Shown: piece after piece, positions 36,760 through 44,545 of the stretch | Numbering within the stretch: the stretch's first letter is position 1 | Layout of the letters: each line of letters opens with the position of its first letter | NCBI RefSeq assembly: GCF_000571935.1 | Contig: NZ_ATAX01000022.1 | Coordinates: forward strand, 52,812-116,811 | DNA from: Ruminococcus flavefaciens 007c | Lineage (GTDB): Bacteria > Bacillota > Clostridia > Oscillospirales > Ruminococcaceae | Direction: 5' to 3' | Length of the DNA: 64,000 nt | Translations under genes and position numbers: made by a program | The notes under the pieces: model-generated | Told to the model about the DNA's origin: nothing | The model's database searches: none | What the model saw: the letters and a program-made list of their open reading frames with translations, nothing else

Positions 36760-37119
36760 TCAGAACAGCGGTTCTTCGTCTGATCCGGCGTTGGTGTTAT
36801 TGTTCTTCTTACCGCCTGAGAAGTGGATTTCTTCGACCTTTACCTCGGTTGAGTTACGCTTCTCTCCGTTCTTTTCATACTGGTTGATATGTACCGCTCC
36901 GACGAGTGTGATAATATCGCCTTTGCCGAACCAATCGACTACTACATCAGCGTTGCGGTTCCAGGCGGTGCAGGTAAAGAAGTCGGTTTCAGTTTTCTCC
37001 TCACCCTTTCGTTTCGGTCGTTCACAGGCGATAGTAAACTTGCAGAGGCGGTTATCGCCAACGGTCTTGATTTCGGGATCGGCAGTCATTCTGCCTGCGA
37101 CTAAGAATTTGTTTAACAT
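36760..37119 (-). CDS. ssb: Single-stranded DNA-binding protein
   Basis: The frame is open further upstream, but AAGGAAGG precedes the ATG at 37119, giving 119 residues. MLNKFLVAGRMTADPEIK, KFTIACERP, TDFFTCTAWNRNADVV and KGDIITLVGAVHINQYEKNGEKR are the OB-fold segments of SSB, and the acidic C terminus ends SDEEPLF, close to the canonical DDDIPF partner-binding tail. It is the first gene of the minus-strand operon driven from 37174-37202. Element-borne SSBs protect single strands during transfer. Confidence 0.93.
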   Translation of the reverse strand: MLNKFLVAGRMTADPEIKTVGDNRLCKFTIACERPKRKGEEKTETDFFTCTAWNRNADVVVDWFGKGDIITLVGAVHINQYEKNGEKRNSTEVKVEEIHFSGGKKNNNTNAGSDEEPLF

Positions 37120-37173
37120 AGGATTTACCTTCCTTTCGTGGTTTGTGGTTTTTCGTGTTCCTTTTGTGATTTT

Positions 37174-37202
37174 ATTATATATGACTTTAGGCATAAAGTC
37201 AA
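37174..37202 (-). promoter_or_regulatory. Promoter of the ssb-parA-parB operon with palindromic operator
   Basis: On the minus strand TTGACT (37197-37202) and a perfect TATAAT (37174-37179) are 17 bp apart. ACTTTA and TAAAGT arms (37184-37199) make a dyad over the start of the spacer and the -35. A closely similar sequence recurs in the divergent promoter at 37303. Confidence 0.75.
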
Positions 37203-37302
37203 GTATAATTTTGAGAAGAAAATTATTTTTGTAGGTGCGCAGCAATCAGCACCCTGTTTTTGATATTTTCCCAGTGACATTTTCACAAAATTCACGTTAT
37301 AC

Positions 37303-37331
37303 TTGACTTTATGCCTAAAACGTGTTAGAAT
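37303..37331 (+). promoter_or_regulatory. Divergent promoter of the zinc-finger/RHH gene
   Basis: TTGACT and TAGAAT are spaced 17 bp. The stretch from about 37291 to 37319 repeats, in inverted orientation, the operator-like sequence of the ssb promoter about 100 bp away, so one regulator could control both directions. Confidence 0.7.
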
Positions 37332-37363
37332 AAGGGAAAATACCGTTTTAAGGGGGAATACGC

Positions 37364-37789
37364 TTGTTTACTCGCAAATGTGAGATGTGCGGTATGGAGT
37401 TTCAGACCCCGTCCAGCCGTGCAAAGTATTGTATATACTGCCGTGATAAGGCTCAGGTCCAGAGGAACAGAGCCTATGCAGAAAAGAAGAAGTCCGGCTC
37501 GTCCGTTACAGTTGGCAGCGAACAGATATGTCCGAAGTGCGGTAAGACCTTTACCGTGACATCCGGCTCTCAGAAGTATTGCAAGGACTGTGTCTCCACA
37601 ACCAAGCGTAAGAAAGTCCAGCCGACAGCGGAATACCTCAAAGAGAATTATGACTATATCCGCTTCAATGTTCCTAAAGGTGAAGGCGATGAAATCAAGG
37701 CTTACGCTCAGGAGCTTGGTATGACCGTAAAGTATCTGATGCTTGCGGCATTGAAAGAATACAGAGAACATCATTCTGATAAGGAGTAA
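37364..37789 (+). CDS. Zinc-finger and ribbon-helix-helix-like regulator, TTG start
   Basis: Translation begins at TTG 37364, 8 nt after AGGGGG; no ATG fits. The 141-residue protein has two small zinc modules, CEMCGMEFQTPSSRAKYCIYC and CPKCGKTFTVTSGSQKYCKDC, then a basic linker and a C-terminal segment IRFNVPKGEGDEIKAYAQELGMTVKYLMLAALKEYREHH that resembles a ribbon-helix-helix. It sits opposite the ssb operon with mirrored operators between them and is the natural candidate for their repressor, by inference. The downstream gene follows by 5 bp. Confidence 0.75.
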   Translation: MFTRKCEMCGMEFQTPSSRAKYCIYCRDKAQVQRNRAYAEKKKSGSSVTVGSEQICPKCGKTFTVTSGSQKYCKDCVSTTKRKKVQPTAEYLKENYDYIRFNVPKGEGDEIKAYAQELGMTVKYLMLAALKEYREHHSDKE

Positions 37790-37794
37790 TCATT

Positions 37795-38259
37795 ATGGGA
37801 ATATCATTCAGACACTCAGCAGGCTTCGGAAAACGTATGGAGTATAACCTTGTAGGAAAGATGCTCATGGAGGGCTTAGATGTTTACCTTCCTCTTGTTG
37901 ATGATCACGGTGTAGACTGTGTTATCAAAAAAGCAGACGGAACTTTTATCGAAATACAGATCAAAGCTCGCTCAAATGAAGTTACTGATGGTGACGCAGC
38001 TTTATTCTCTGCAATTACTCACGAATTAACTCCGAATTTCTACTTTGTTTTTTATTCTGAGAGACTTGATTCGATGTGGATCATGTCATCAGAGGAATTT
38101 CTAAGCGAATGTGTAACAAATAAGAACGGAAAGAATAAAGGTAAACGAAGTATCTGGTTTAACGGTAATAAAACTGATAAGACTACCGGAGAGAAAAAAG
38201 AATACTGTAAAGAGAAGTATGATAAATACCTATGTACAGACTTCTCCCGCTTTCATTAA
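37795..38259 (+). CDS. PD-(D/E)XK nuclease-like protein
   Basis: The 154-residue product contains GLDVYLPLVDDHGVDCVIKKADGTFIEIQIKAR near residues 28-59: an Asp after a beta strand, then E-x-Q-x-K, the layout of PD-(D/E)XK and DUF4365-like folds, with Gln between the catalytic Glu and Lys. The second half has WIMSSEEFL and WFNGNK, also seen in such small proteins. It is paired with the zinc-finger regulator on the mobile element. A nuclease role in restriction or DNA processing is inference. Confidence 0.65.
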   Translation: MGISFRHSAGFGKRMEYNLVGKMLMEGLDVYLPLVDDHGVDCVIKKADGTFIEIQIKARSNEVTDGDAALFSAITHELTPNFYFVFYSERLDSMWIMSSEEFLSECVTNKNGKNKGKRSIWFNGNKTDKTTGEKKEYCKEKYDKYLCTDFSRFH

Positions 38260-38260
38260 G

Positions 38261-39664
38261 CTATTCCAAATCCCCATTCTTATTCTTCTTACGTTTCTGC
38301 TGTTGAGTGTCACGCTCCTGCCTGAGAAATTCATCAATATCGCGCTGAGCTTCGCCCAGTTCCTTTGCCTTGATCTTAACAGCTTCATACTGAGATTTTA
38401 ACTGTTCACGCTCTTGTTTAAGGGCGTGAATTTTTTTCTCCGCCGCTTCGACCGATGGGATATGACCTGACGGATACCATTCGAGTATCTGTTTCTGACA
38501 TTCCCCGTATTCATTCAGCTCGGAACTATGCTCTGTACGGAACTGCTTTGCCTGCCGTCCGCTGAGAGTTTTCAGCTCCGCAGCTACCTCACTAAGACGG
38601 CGATATTTTTTCAGAACCTTAACCTGTACGATAAGGTCATCAAGCTGTATATCGACTGCGTTTCTCTGTTCGGAAAGCTGACCTTTCAGTATAAAGGCAG
38701 CCATAGCTTCACCTTCGATTTCATCAGCTCTTATACCGTACTTGGAAGCGATATTTATGGACTTGCTGACTTGCTTCATATTTGCACGGTCAATGTAGTC
38801 TCTGAGATACTTGTTTTCCTGCACCTGAGCTGTCCGCTTAACCCTCGCCCTCGGAGCGTATGACATAACGCCCTTGTACATATCAATGCGTTTCTTTATC
38901 TGAGCTGTTTCGTAATACCAGCCCAGCGTTTTTGCACGGGTAAACTTAGCACGGGGGTTGCGTTCTTTCTGCTCGGCAAGCATAAATTTCAGGTCGATCT
39001 TATGGTCGGGATTGTACTCGACAAGAATGCCGTTCTCCCTGCATTTTTTCAGAAAATCATCGAAGTCATCACTCTGCTTCGCCACTTGGTCAATCGCATA
39101 TTTCAGCTTCGCTTTCCATGAGAGTCCCTTACGGTTCATTGCCCACTCCCAGTAGGACATTCCCTTATCAGGTTCGGGGCAAATAATGACTGACAGATTA
39201 TGTTCCTTGCATACCTTATCTGATATTTCCCGAAGCTTATTATATGAGCGGTCTTTCTGAGTGTATCTGCGGTTCTCGTTAGTCTCAAAAGTGCGTCCGT
39301 TCCATTGGTTTACGTTGTTGAATATAACGTGCAGATGAATATGGTCACGATCGTTGTGGACTGCAAGAAAATACTGATACTCTCCCTTGAGGAAACGCTC
39401 ACACATTTCCTTGCCAACTTGCAATGCCTGTTCGGGTGTGATCTCCCCAGGTGCAAAGCTCTGAATGAAGTGCTGTGAGAGGACTGTACTTAAACCCGTT
39501 CCAAGCTTCCTGATCTGCTCAAAATCACGGCTCGCCTGATAGGGATCTTCGCTGCACCCTGACGTTAAAATCAATCTGCCGTTGTTGGTCTTATCGGGAT
39601 TGGCGATATACGCTAATGCTTTAGCCTCAGTAGCTGTGATTGGAAATATCTTAGTGGTTGCCAA
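38261..39664 (-). CDS. MobP-type relaxase
   Basis: This 467-residue relaxase carries the metal-binding triad in HNDRDHIHLHVIFNN near residues 100-115, and Tyr in AKALAYIANPDKT near residue 19 as candidate nicking residue; an upstream RLILTSGCS segment fits the same family (relaxase/mobilization nuclease domain). The last third is a long charged coiled coil. It would nick oriT and lead the strand into a recipient using another element's secretion machinery. Its start overlaps the mobC-like gene by 52 bp. Confidence 0.92.
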   Translation of the reverse strand: MATTKIFPITATEAKALAYIANPDKTNNGRLILTSGCSEDPYQASRDFEQIRKLGTGLSTVLSQHFIQSFAPGEITPEQALQVGKEMCERFLKGEYQYFLAVHNDRDHIHLHVIFNNVNQWNGRTFETNENRRYTQKDRSYNKLREISDKVCKEHNLSVIICPEPDKGMSYWEWAMNRKGLSWKAKLKYAIDQVAKQSDDFDDFLKKCRENGILVEYNPDHKIDLKFMLAEQKERNPRAKFTRAKTLGWYYETAQIKKRIDMYKGVMSYAPRARVKRTAQVQENKYLRDYIDRANMKQVSKSINIASKYGIRADEIEGEAMAAFILKGQLSEQRNAVDIQLDDLIVQVKVLKKYRRLSEVAAELKTLSGRQAKQFRTEHSSELNEYGECQKQILEWYPSGHIPSVEAAEKKIHALKQEREQLKSQYEAVKIKAKELGEAQRDIDEFLRQERDTQQQKRKKNKNGDLE

Positions 39665-39975
39665 ATCTGATTGATTTCCTCCTTGATTTCAGCAATATCT
39701 TCATCGTAAACTTTGCCTGTGCTGTTAGCTCTTACGGCTATCTGATTTACGTTGTTCGCAATCGTTGTCATAAGGCGGTGGATCTCCCTCAGCTCAGTCT
39801 CGCTGAAAATAACGATATGCCCCTCCATGATCATAGTCCTGATGAAGTCGCTCTTTGACTTCATACCGCTGTTCTGAAACTTGTTATTGATGGCTTCAAG
39901 TTCCTCGTCGCTGACTCGGAATTTAATGAACTGTGTTCGGCTGTCTTTCTCAGCATTTCTACTCGTTTTTATCAC
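39613..39975 (-). CDS. mobC: MobC-like relaxosome accessory protein
   Basis: A 120-residue protein. FIKFRVSDEELEAINNKFQNSGMKSKSDFIRTMI (about residues 17-50) is a ribbon-helix-helix-like DNA-binding part, and the rest (MTTIANNVNQIAVRANSTGKVY...IWQPLRYFQSQLL) is the MobC domain. MobC proteins bind oriT and help open the strand for the relaxase. It lies between the candidate oriT and the relaxase gene, as usual in mobilization modules. Confidence 0.88.
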   Translation of the reverse strand: MIKTSRNAEKDSRTQFIKFRVSDEELEAINNKFQNSGMKSKSDFIRTMIMEGHIVIFSETELREIHRLMTTIANNVNQIAVRANSTGKVYDEDIAEIKEEINQIWQPLRYFQSQLLRLKH

Positions 39976-40140
39976 TTCCTTTCTGCTTTCAAAATCGGGG
40001 TTTTAGGGGTGTCCCTCTGACAAGCTATGCAAGGCGTTGTCACGGATTTCCGTGGGAACGAATTGCCGTGCTTGCTGGGTTTGATTTGCCCCCTTCGGGA
40101 GCAATTTCATTTTGAGCCTTCGGCTCACGAAAATACCCCC
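39976..40140. other. Candidate oriT region upstream of mobC
   Basis: The region next to mobC contains several inverted repeats: GACAA with TTGTC around 40018-40040, CACGGA with TCCGTG at about 40039-40052, and GAGCC with GGCTC near 40111. No gene fits. Position next to mobC-relaxase and the density of short dyads support oriT; the nick site cannot be identified by eye. Confidence 0.5.
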
Positions 40141-40146
40141 TCACTT

Positions 40147-40176
40147 ATCAACCGACGTTTTTGAGTTTTTGGGGTT
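40147..40176 (+). repeat. 30-bp repeat, inverted partner of 46347-46376
   Basis: Begins ATCAACCGA and ends GTTTTTGGGGTT. The reverse complement of 46347-46376 matches at 25 of 30 positions. The pair encloses about 6.2 kb of the element. It lies in the mob-WYL intergenic region, otherwise free of genes. Confidence 0.65.
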
Positions 40177-40339
40177 AAATAAGCCAAATGTTCACAGAAA
40201 GTTTACAAATAGAATTGCTTTTACTTAGACATACCGAATATTATGCCGCACTATACCGAACCTCATTGAAGGGGAGCGTATGCTGTGATAAAATAATAGT
40301 AGTCATCGGCGGTGCTTTTTTCCGTCCGAAAAAAGAAAA

Positions 40340-40425
40340 CCTCACTTACCTGAACGGGCAGGTTAAGTGAGGTCGCTGACTTTATGCTCCCTGTTCTGAT
40401 AAGCTCTCAGGACAGGGATTTTTTT
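40340..40425 (+). promoter_or_regulatory. Leader hairpin and terminator (attenuator) before the WYL gene
   Basis: A first hairpin (CCTCACTTA with TAAGTGAGG, plus CCTG/CAGG, 40340-40372) is followed by a terminator (CCCTGTTCTG with CAGGACAGGG, 40389-40417) and seven T. Only 23 bp remain before the ATG at 40449, too little for a promoter, so transcripts must pass this terminator. A possible promoter, TTGCTT-18-TATTAT, lies near 40215. Confidence 0.6.
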
Positions 40426-40448
40426 GAAATCAAAAGTGGAGGTATATT

Positions 40449-41435
40449 ATGGAACACGAAAGAATAATCTGCGTACTGGAATATCTCTCCCGATATTCCG
40501 ATGAAAACACCTATGTCAGTATCAAGCAGATACAGGATTATGTTTCCCGGGTCGGCAACTTATCTATGCCTGCCGAGGTCACTATCCGCCGTGACATAGA
40601 CAGACTCACCAACATGGGCAATAACATTGTCAAAAAGAACTGTGATCACAACAAGGCTTTCTATGCTCTGATAGACAAAGGTTTCTCGTTCAATGAAATA
40701 CGCTTCATAGTGGACTCCATATCAATCAACAAGTTCCTGACTTCAAAGCAGAAGCGTCAGCTCATCAAGAAATTTGAAGGTATGTGTTCCGATGCCGAGA
40801 TCAGACAGCTCATCAGCCGTATCACGCTCAACGAAAAGTGTTCTCCTTCTCTTGATCTGCTGAACAACTTAGACCTTATCCACAGGCTGATTGCAGAAAA
40901 AAGAAAAATCAACTTTGAGTACGGGAAATATGATACCGACAAGAAAATCAAATACTATCATAAGAAGCGAGAGCTTATCCCCGTAAAAGTGGTTTTCTTC
41001 AATAACCGCTTTTATCTGAAATGCTACAATGAAGAAACCAAGGCTTGGCGTACCTACCGCATAGACCGTATGAAGAATATAGAAAGCGGTGAAGTATCAA
41101 GATGCCTTCTGCCGAAAGAAGAAAAGTGTGACGGCTTCGTTATAGATATGTTTGAACCTGAATACTACGAGAACGTCACGCTCAGAGTAAAGCGTGTTCT
41201 GCTCGATGATATGATGGAGCATTTCGGAGAATATGCCTCTGTCTCCAGATACTCCGATGACGGTAACTCAGTGAACATTTCCGTTCGTGTAGGCATCAAC
41301 CAGAGATTTTATCTATGGGTAATGAAGTATGGTGACGGAATAGAGCTGCTGTCTCCGCCAAAAGTGAGGTCTGAATTCTTAGCAGAGGTCAGAAAAATGC
41401 TCGGTGCATATCCTGATTTTTCTTTTCAGGAGTGA
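40449..41435 (+). CDS. WYL-domain transcriptional regulator
   Basis: The 328-residue protein has an N-terminal winged helix (RIICVLEYLSRYSDENTYVSIKQIQDYV...EVTIRRDIDRLTNMG) and a central WYL domain: KINFEYGKYDTDKK, LIPVKVVFFNNRFYLKCYNEE and TYRIDRMKNIESGE, in which the ligand-binding WYL residues are FYL. A C-terminal WCX-like part follows. WYL regulators often sit in defence and mobile loci and sense nucleic acids or nucleotides. Its message has a terminator just before the start, so its expression is likely controlled by readthrough. Confidence 0.9.
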   Translation: MEHERIICVLEYLSRYSDENTYVSIKQIQDYVSRVGNLSMPAEVTIRRDIDRLTNMGNNIVKKNCDHNKAFYALIDKGFSFNEIRFIVDSISINKFLTSKQKRQLIKKFEGMCSDAEIRQLISRITLNEKCSPSLDLLNNLDLIHRLIAEKRKINFEYGKYDTDKKIKYYHKKRELIPVKVVFFNNRFYLKCYNEETKAWRTYRIDRMKNIESGEVSRCLLPKEEKCDGFVIDMFEPEYYENVTLRVKRVLLDDMMEHFGEYASVSRYSDDGNSVNISVRVGINQRFYLWVMKYGDGIELLSPPKVRSEFLAEVRKMLGAYPDFSFQE

Positions 41436-41458
41436 CCGTGCTGACCGCAACCAGTGCC

Positions 41459-41487
41459 TTGACACTCAATTTCCATTGTAGTATAAT
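41459..41487 (+). promoter_or_regulatory. Perfect consensus sigma-A promoter
   Basis: TTGACA and TATAAT are exactly 17 bp apart, 32 bp before the start of the DUF4314 gene. Strong constitutive transcription is expected. Confidence 0.85.
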
Positions 41488-41518
41488 TGAGAAAGTGTGT
41501 AAATTCAGGAGGTATACT

Positions 41519-41716
41519 ATGATGGATTCAATAACAGTAGGCGCTAAAATAAAGCTGAACGATGCTGGCACATACAGCGAAAAGCCCGTCGGCAGCACAG
41601 CAACGATCATTTATATCGACGAACATGATATGGTGTATGTTGAATGGTCAGACGGTAAACTTTCTTCATACTCCGAAGGACAGCTCCGAAAGAGCTTTGT
41701 TCCTGCAATTGCATAA
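41519..41716 (+). CDS. DUF4314-like small protein
   Basis: The start is one of two ATG codons at 41519 and 41522 behind AGGAGG; the longer open frame upstream has no ribosome site and covers the promoter. The 65-residue product MDSITVGAKIKLNDAGTYSE, then GSTATIIYIDEHDMVYVEWSDGKLSSYSEGQL has the five-strand SH3-like pattern of DUF4314, a family of small proteins on Firmicute mobile elements. A consensus promoter and a strong terminator make it a one-gene unit. Function unknown. Confidence 0.75.
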   Translation: MMDSITVGAKIKLNDAGTYSEKPVGSTATIIYIDEHDMVYVEWSDGKLSSYSEGQLRKSFVPAIA

Positions 41717-41721
41717 AAATA

Positions 41722-41757
41722 AGTCCTTCCGCAATAATTTACGGAAGGACTGTTTTA
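41722..41757 (+). terminator. Terminator after the DUF4314 gene
   Basis: AGTCCTTCCG and CGGAAGGACT form a perfect 10-bp stem followed by GTTTTATT. It also lies at the end of the converging leucine-rich gene. Confidence 0.85.
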
Positions 41758-41773
41758 TTATGAATTAATGTTA

Positions 41774-43387
41774 TTAAGCTAAGAATACTTTTCTTAATTC
41801 AAGAAAGTCTAAAGAATTAACCTCACCATCACTGTTAAGATCAGATGCAGGTGTTTTATTTTCAGTTCCTATTATCATTTTTGCTAAAGATATTAGATCT
41901 CCAGTTGTTACAGCACCATCTTCATTTATATCACGGTTTAATTCATCAAAAGGTTGATTAGGTTCTTTATTAGTAATCTCTACGAAAGCATAACCACGCT
42001 GTTTTGCATATGATTCTGCAATTGTATTTTTACTTCCTTTTATAGTGCTAAACGAAGGACAGTCTGAAAAAGCATCTGGAGCAATATATACAAGTGTGTC
42101 AGGCAGTATAGCAGTAGTCAATGAGGAACATCTGTGAAATGCGGAGCTAAAAATATTTAGTTCTGTACCAGAAATAGTTATTTGAGTTATTGCCGGGCAA
42201 TCCCAAAAGGAATGACCGTCAATAGTTTTCATGCTGTTTGGGATAGACACGTATTTTAGCACTGAACAATCCCTAAAACTCTCTGTCATTATAGTTGTTA
42301 CGCCATCCTCTATAACAACATTCTCCATTTCATCTCTAAATATAAACCAAGGAGGTCCTTTTGCACCCATACTTGGACGTGGCATTCTTCCGTCTTCATT
42401 ACAATATTCCTTTTTGATAGTTAATGTTTTAGTGTCTTTATCATAAGGACAGTTAGGATAATCCTGATTATACTGACTATATACCTCAGGAGATTGTGTT
42501 AATATCGGTGCTGTTACAACTGGTTCGGTAACAGTTGGCTCTGTAACAACCGGTTCTGTAACTACTGGTTCGGTGACAGTCGGCTCTGTAACAACCGGTT
42601 CTGTAACTACTGGTTCGGTAACAGTCGGCTCTGTAACAACCGGTTCTGTAACTACTGGTTCGGAATTAATATCTTTAAAATTGAATCCGTTATTTTTGGC
42701 ATATTTTTCAGCAGAAGAATTACTATATCCTACAATTGTAAGTGATGAAGAACAACCTTTAAATACATCTTTTTCTATATGTTCTATATCATCAGGAAGT
42801 GTTACTTTGGATAATATTGTACAGTCGCTAAATGCTGACTGACGTATGATTCTATCACCTAACATCATAGCTGTAGATGGCATTTTTTCTATATTTACTT
42901 CTGTTAAAGAAGTACATTTACTAAAGGCATTTGAATTTATAGCCATTATTTTACCTGATAGATTGATTTGGCTTAATGATGAACAACTTTCAAATGCTGA
43001 AGAATGAATTTCATGAACAGTGTCAGGTATAGTTAGGCTTTTTAACGCTTTACAATTGTAAAACGCCTTGCTTCCAATTGAAAATATACCATCTTCAATT
43101 ATTACTTTTTCTATTTCTGATTGAAATATTGCCCAAGGTGCTTCAATAGTATCAAAATCATGCATCATTCCATACTGATCTCCAAACCCCTTACGAATAG
43201 TAAGAGTTTTAGTTTCTTTATCATATGGACAATTAGGATAATCTTGATTATAGTATTCAGGATTATACGCCCAAGCTTTAAGCTGAGTATTGCTACAAAT
43301 TTCGTTTCTGGAATCTACAGTAGCAATACCAATCATCATACTTGCTGTTATAACAGCAAGCACTCTTTTGATTAGGTTTTTACGCAT
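41774..43387 (-). CDS. Secreted BspA-like leucine-rich repeat protein with dockerin
   Basis: The start is the ATG at 43387 behind GGGGAGGA, giving 537 residues. A signal peptide (LIKRVLAVITASMMIGIATV) is followed by LRR_5/BspA repeats such as IEDGIFSIGSKAFYNCKALKSLTIP, a linker of TEPVVTEPTVTEP repeats, a second LRR block with FRDCSVLKYVSIP, and a C-terminal type I dockerin with two duplicated calcium loops: DINEDGAVTTGDLISLAKMI and DLNSDGEVNSLDFLELRKV. It is exported and probably docked to a cohesin-bearing scaffold. Its position inside the mobile element, between regulators, is unusual for a cellulosomal protein. Confidence 0.88.
   Translation of the reverse strand: MRKNLIKRVLAVITASMMIGIATVDSRNEICSNTQLKAWAYNPEYYNQDYPNCPYDKETKTLTIRKGFGDQYGMMHDFDTIEAPWAIFQSEIEKVIIEDGIFSIGSKAFYNCKALKSLTIPDTVHEIHSSAFESCSSLSQINLSGKIMAINSNAFSKCTSLTEVNIEKMPSTAMMLGDRIIRQSAFSDCTILSKVTLPDDIEHIEKDVFKGCSSSLTIVGYSNSSAEKYAKNNGFNFKDINSEPVVTEPVVTEPTVTEPVVTEPVVTEPTVTEPVVTEPVVTEPTVTEPVVTAPILTQSPEVYSQYNQDYPNCPYDKDTKTLTIKKEYCNEDGRMPRPSMGAKGPPWFIFRDEMENVVIEDGVTTIMTESFRDCSVLKYVSIPNSMKTIDGHSFWDCPAITQITISGTELNIFSSAFHRCSSLTTAILPDTLVYIAPDAFSDCPSFSTIKGSKNTIAESYAKQRGYAFVEITNKEPNQPFDELNRDINEDGAVTTGDLISLAKMIIGTENKTPASDLNSDGEVNSLDFLELRKVFLA
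42511..42663. repeat. Tandem repeat of about 45 bp coding for the TEPVV linker
   Basis: Roughly three copies of a 45-bp unit, itself made of three related 15-bp subunits, encode PVVTEPVVTEPTVTE. Copies are nearly identical, so the number may vary between strains. Confidence 0.8.
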
Positions 43388-43579
43388 TATTATTCCTCCC
43401 CATATCATAAAAATATAAAATCACATATCTCTGCAACAAGAAAAGATATATGATACTATCCTTATATAGTTATTATACAATACGAACAAGTGTTCTGCAA
43501 TATAAATAGTTTCTTTTTATCGTTATGTACATATCAGCGATTATCTTGTAGTGCAAATCGACGTTTTAATAATATACAA

Positions 43580-43608
43580 TTGATTAAATCAGTATAATAT
43601 GGTATAAT
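43580..43608 (+). promoter_or_regulatory. Promoter of the GIY-YIG gene
   Basis: TTGATT and TATAAT with 17 bp between them, 43 bp before the ATG at 43652. Confidence 0.7.
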
Positions 43609-43651
43609 CAAGGAAAAAGAACTGAATTTCATATAAAATAGGGGGGTTATT

Positions 43652-44506
43652 ATGGCTATTCTATTCTTTTCTGACGTTTTGAAGAAAGTAGGTTTAGATC
43701 CGACAAAAGTGTGTTTAATCAGACACGCTTACTCAGACAAAACTTTCAGGGAATGTGCGGACAGTGGTAAGATATACGAATATACTTGTCATCAAAAAAT
43801 CAGATTTAAGGGATATAATTATGACTACTGGGCAGTATTTATAAGCGGGCAAGGTACGCTTGCAAAGCTGTTTGCTTTGTATAAGGTTGGAAATTATGTT
43901 TCTGATACACCAGATAGAGTTCCTGCGGGAGTACCTGAATTAGAAGCAAGCCATTATAAAGGCGAAGGAATTGTTTATGATCTTGAACCTGTTGAGCTTC
44001 TAAAAGAATACGAAGGGAAAATTACCATTGAATGGGGTTCATCAGCTCGTGCGTGGTATCAGAAAGGAACTACCGAGAAGGCTATTGTTTCTCTAATACC
44101 TGACGAGAAAAAAGTATTCATGGGTTATGAGAACGTTTTGCTATCATTTGATCAATTAAAGGAAATCGTTGAAAATCCAGAAGTATATGAACCATGGCAT
44201 ACAGCATTGAAATCTGTATACGCAATTTATTTGATAGTAGATACAGAAAACGGAAAACAGTATGTCGGTTCTGCGTATGGTGTTGATGGTTTATTTGGAA
44301 GATGGGAATGCTATGTTAATACTAAACATGGTAACAACAAAAAAATGCGTAAGTTAATCTGCGACTATCCAGATAGATACCATGCTTTTCAGTTTTCAAT
44401 ATTGCAGATACTTCCTAAAACTGTAGTTGAAGATGATGTAATTAAAATCGAGAATATTTGGAAAAAACGACTTTTAAGTAAAGAGTTTGGAATGAATAAT
44501 AACTGA
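43652..44506 (+). CDS. GIY-YIG nuclease-domain protein
   Basis: The 284-residue protein starts behind GGGGGG. Residues 1-180 form an unrecognised N-terminal domain (SDVLKKVGLDPTKVCLIRHAYSD...HQKIRFKGYNYDYWAVFI). From about 188 on, SVYAIYLIVDTENGKQYVGSAYGVDGLFGRWECY is a GIY-YIG nuclease core with the motif variant AIYLI...YVGSA and the following Arg, and the later helix FSILQILPKTVVEDDVIKIENIWKKRL carries the usual Glu. This two-domain layout recurs in stand-alone proteins on accessory DNA. Biological target unknown; a DNA-defence nuclease is one possibility. Confidence 0.8.
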   Translation: MAILFFSDVLKKVGLDPTKVCLIRHAYSDKTFRECADSGKIYEYTCHQKIRFKGYNYDYWAVFISGQGTLAKLFALYKVGNYVSDTPDRVPAGVPELEASHYKGEGIVYDLEPVELLKEYEGKITIEWGSSARAWYQKGTTEKAIVSLIPDEKKVFMGYENVLLSFDQLKEIVENPEVYEPWHTALKSVYAIYLIVDTENGKQYVGSAYGVDGLFGRWECYVNTKHGNNKKMRKLICDYPDRYHAFQFSILQILPKTVVEDDVIKIENIWKKRLLSKEFGMNNN

Positions 44507-44512
44507 TCTTAC

Positions 44513-44539
44513 AACTTTGACCCCACTGGAGTCAAAGTT
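44513..44539. repeat. 27-bp palindromic repeat, copy 3
   Basis: Identical to the copies at 26749 and 34885. It begins 7 bp after the GIY-YIG stop and is followed by the terminator at 44546. Confidence 0.85.
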
Positions 44540-44545
44540 ACAATC

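Noticed and set aside
42511..42663. Tandem repeats that could look like a CRISPR array
   Set aside because: There are no unique spacers; the repeats are in frame and encode the TEPVV linker of a secreted protein.
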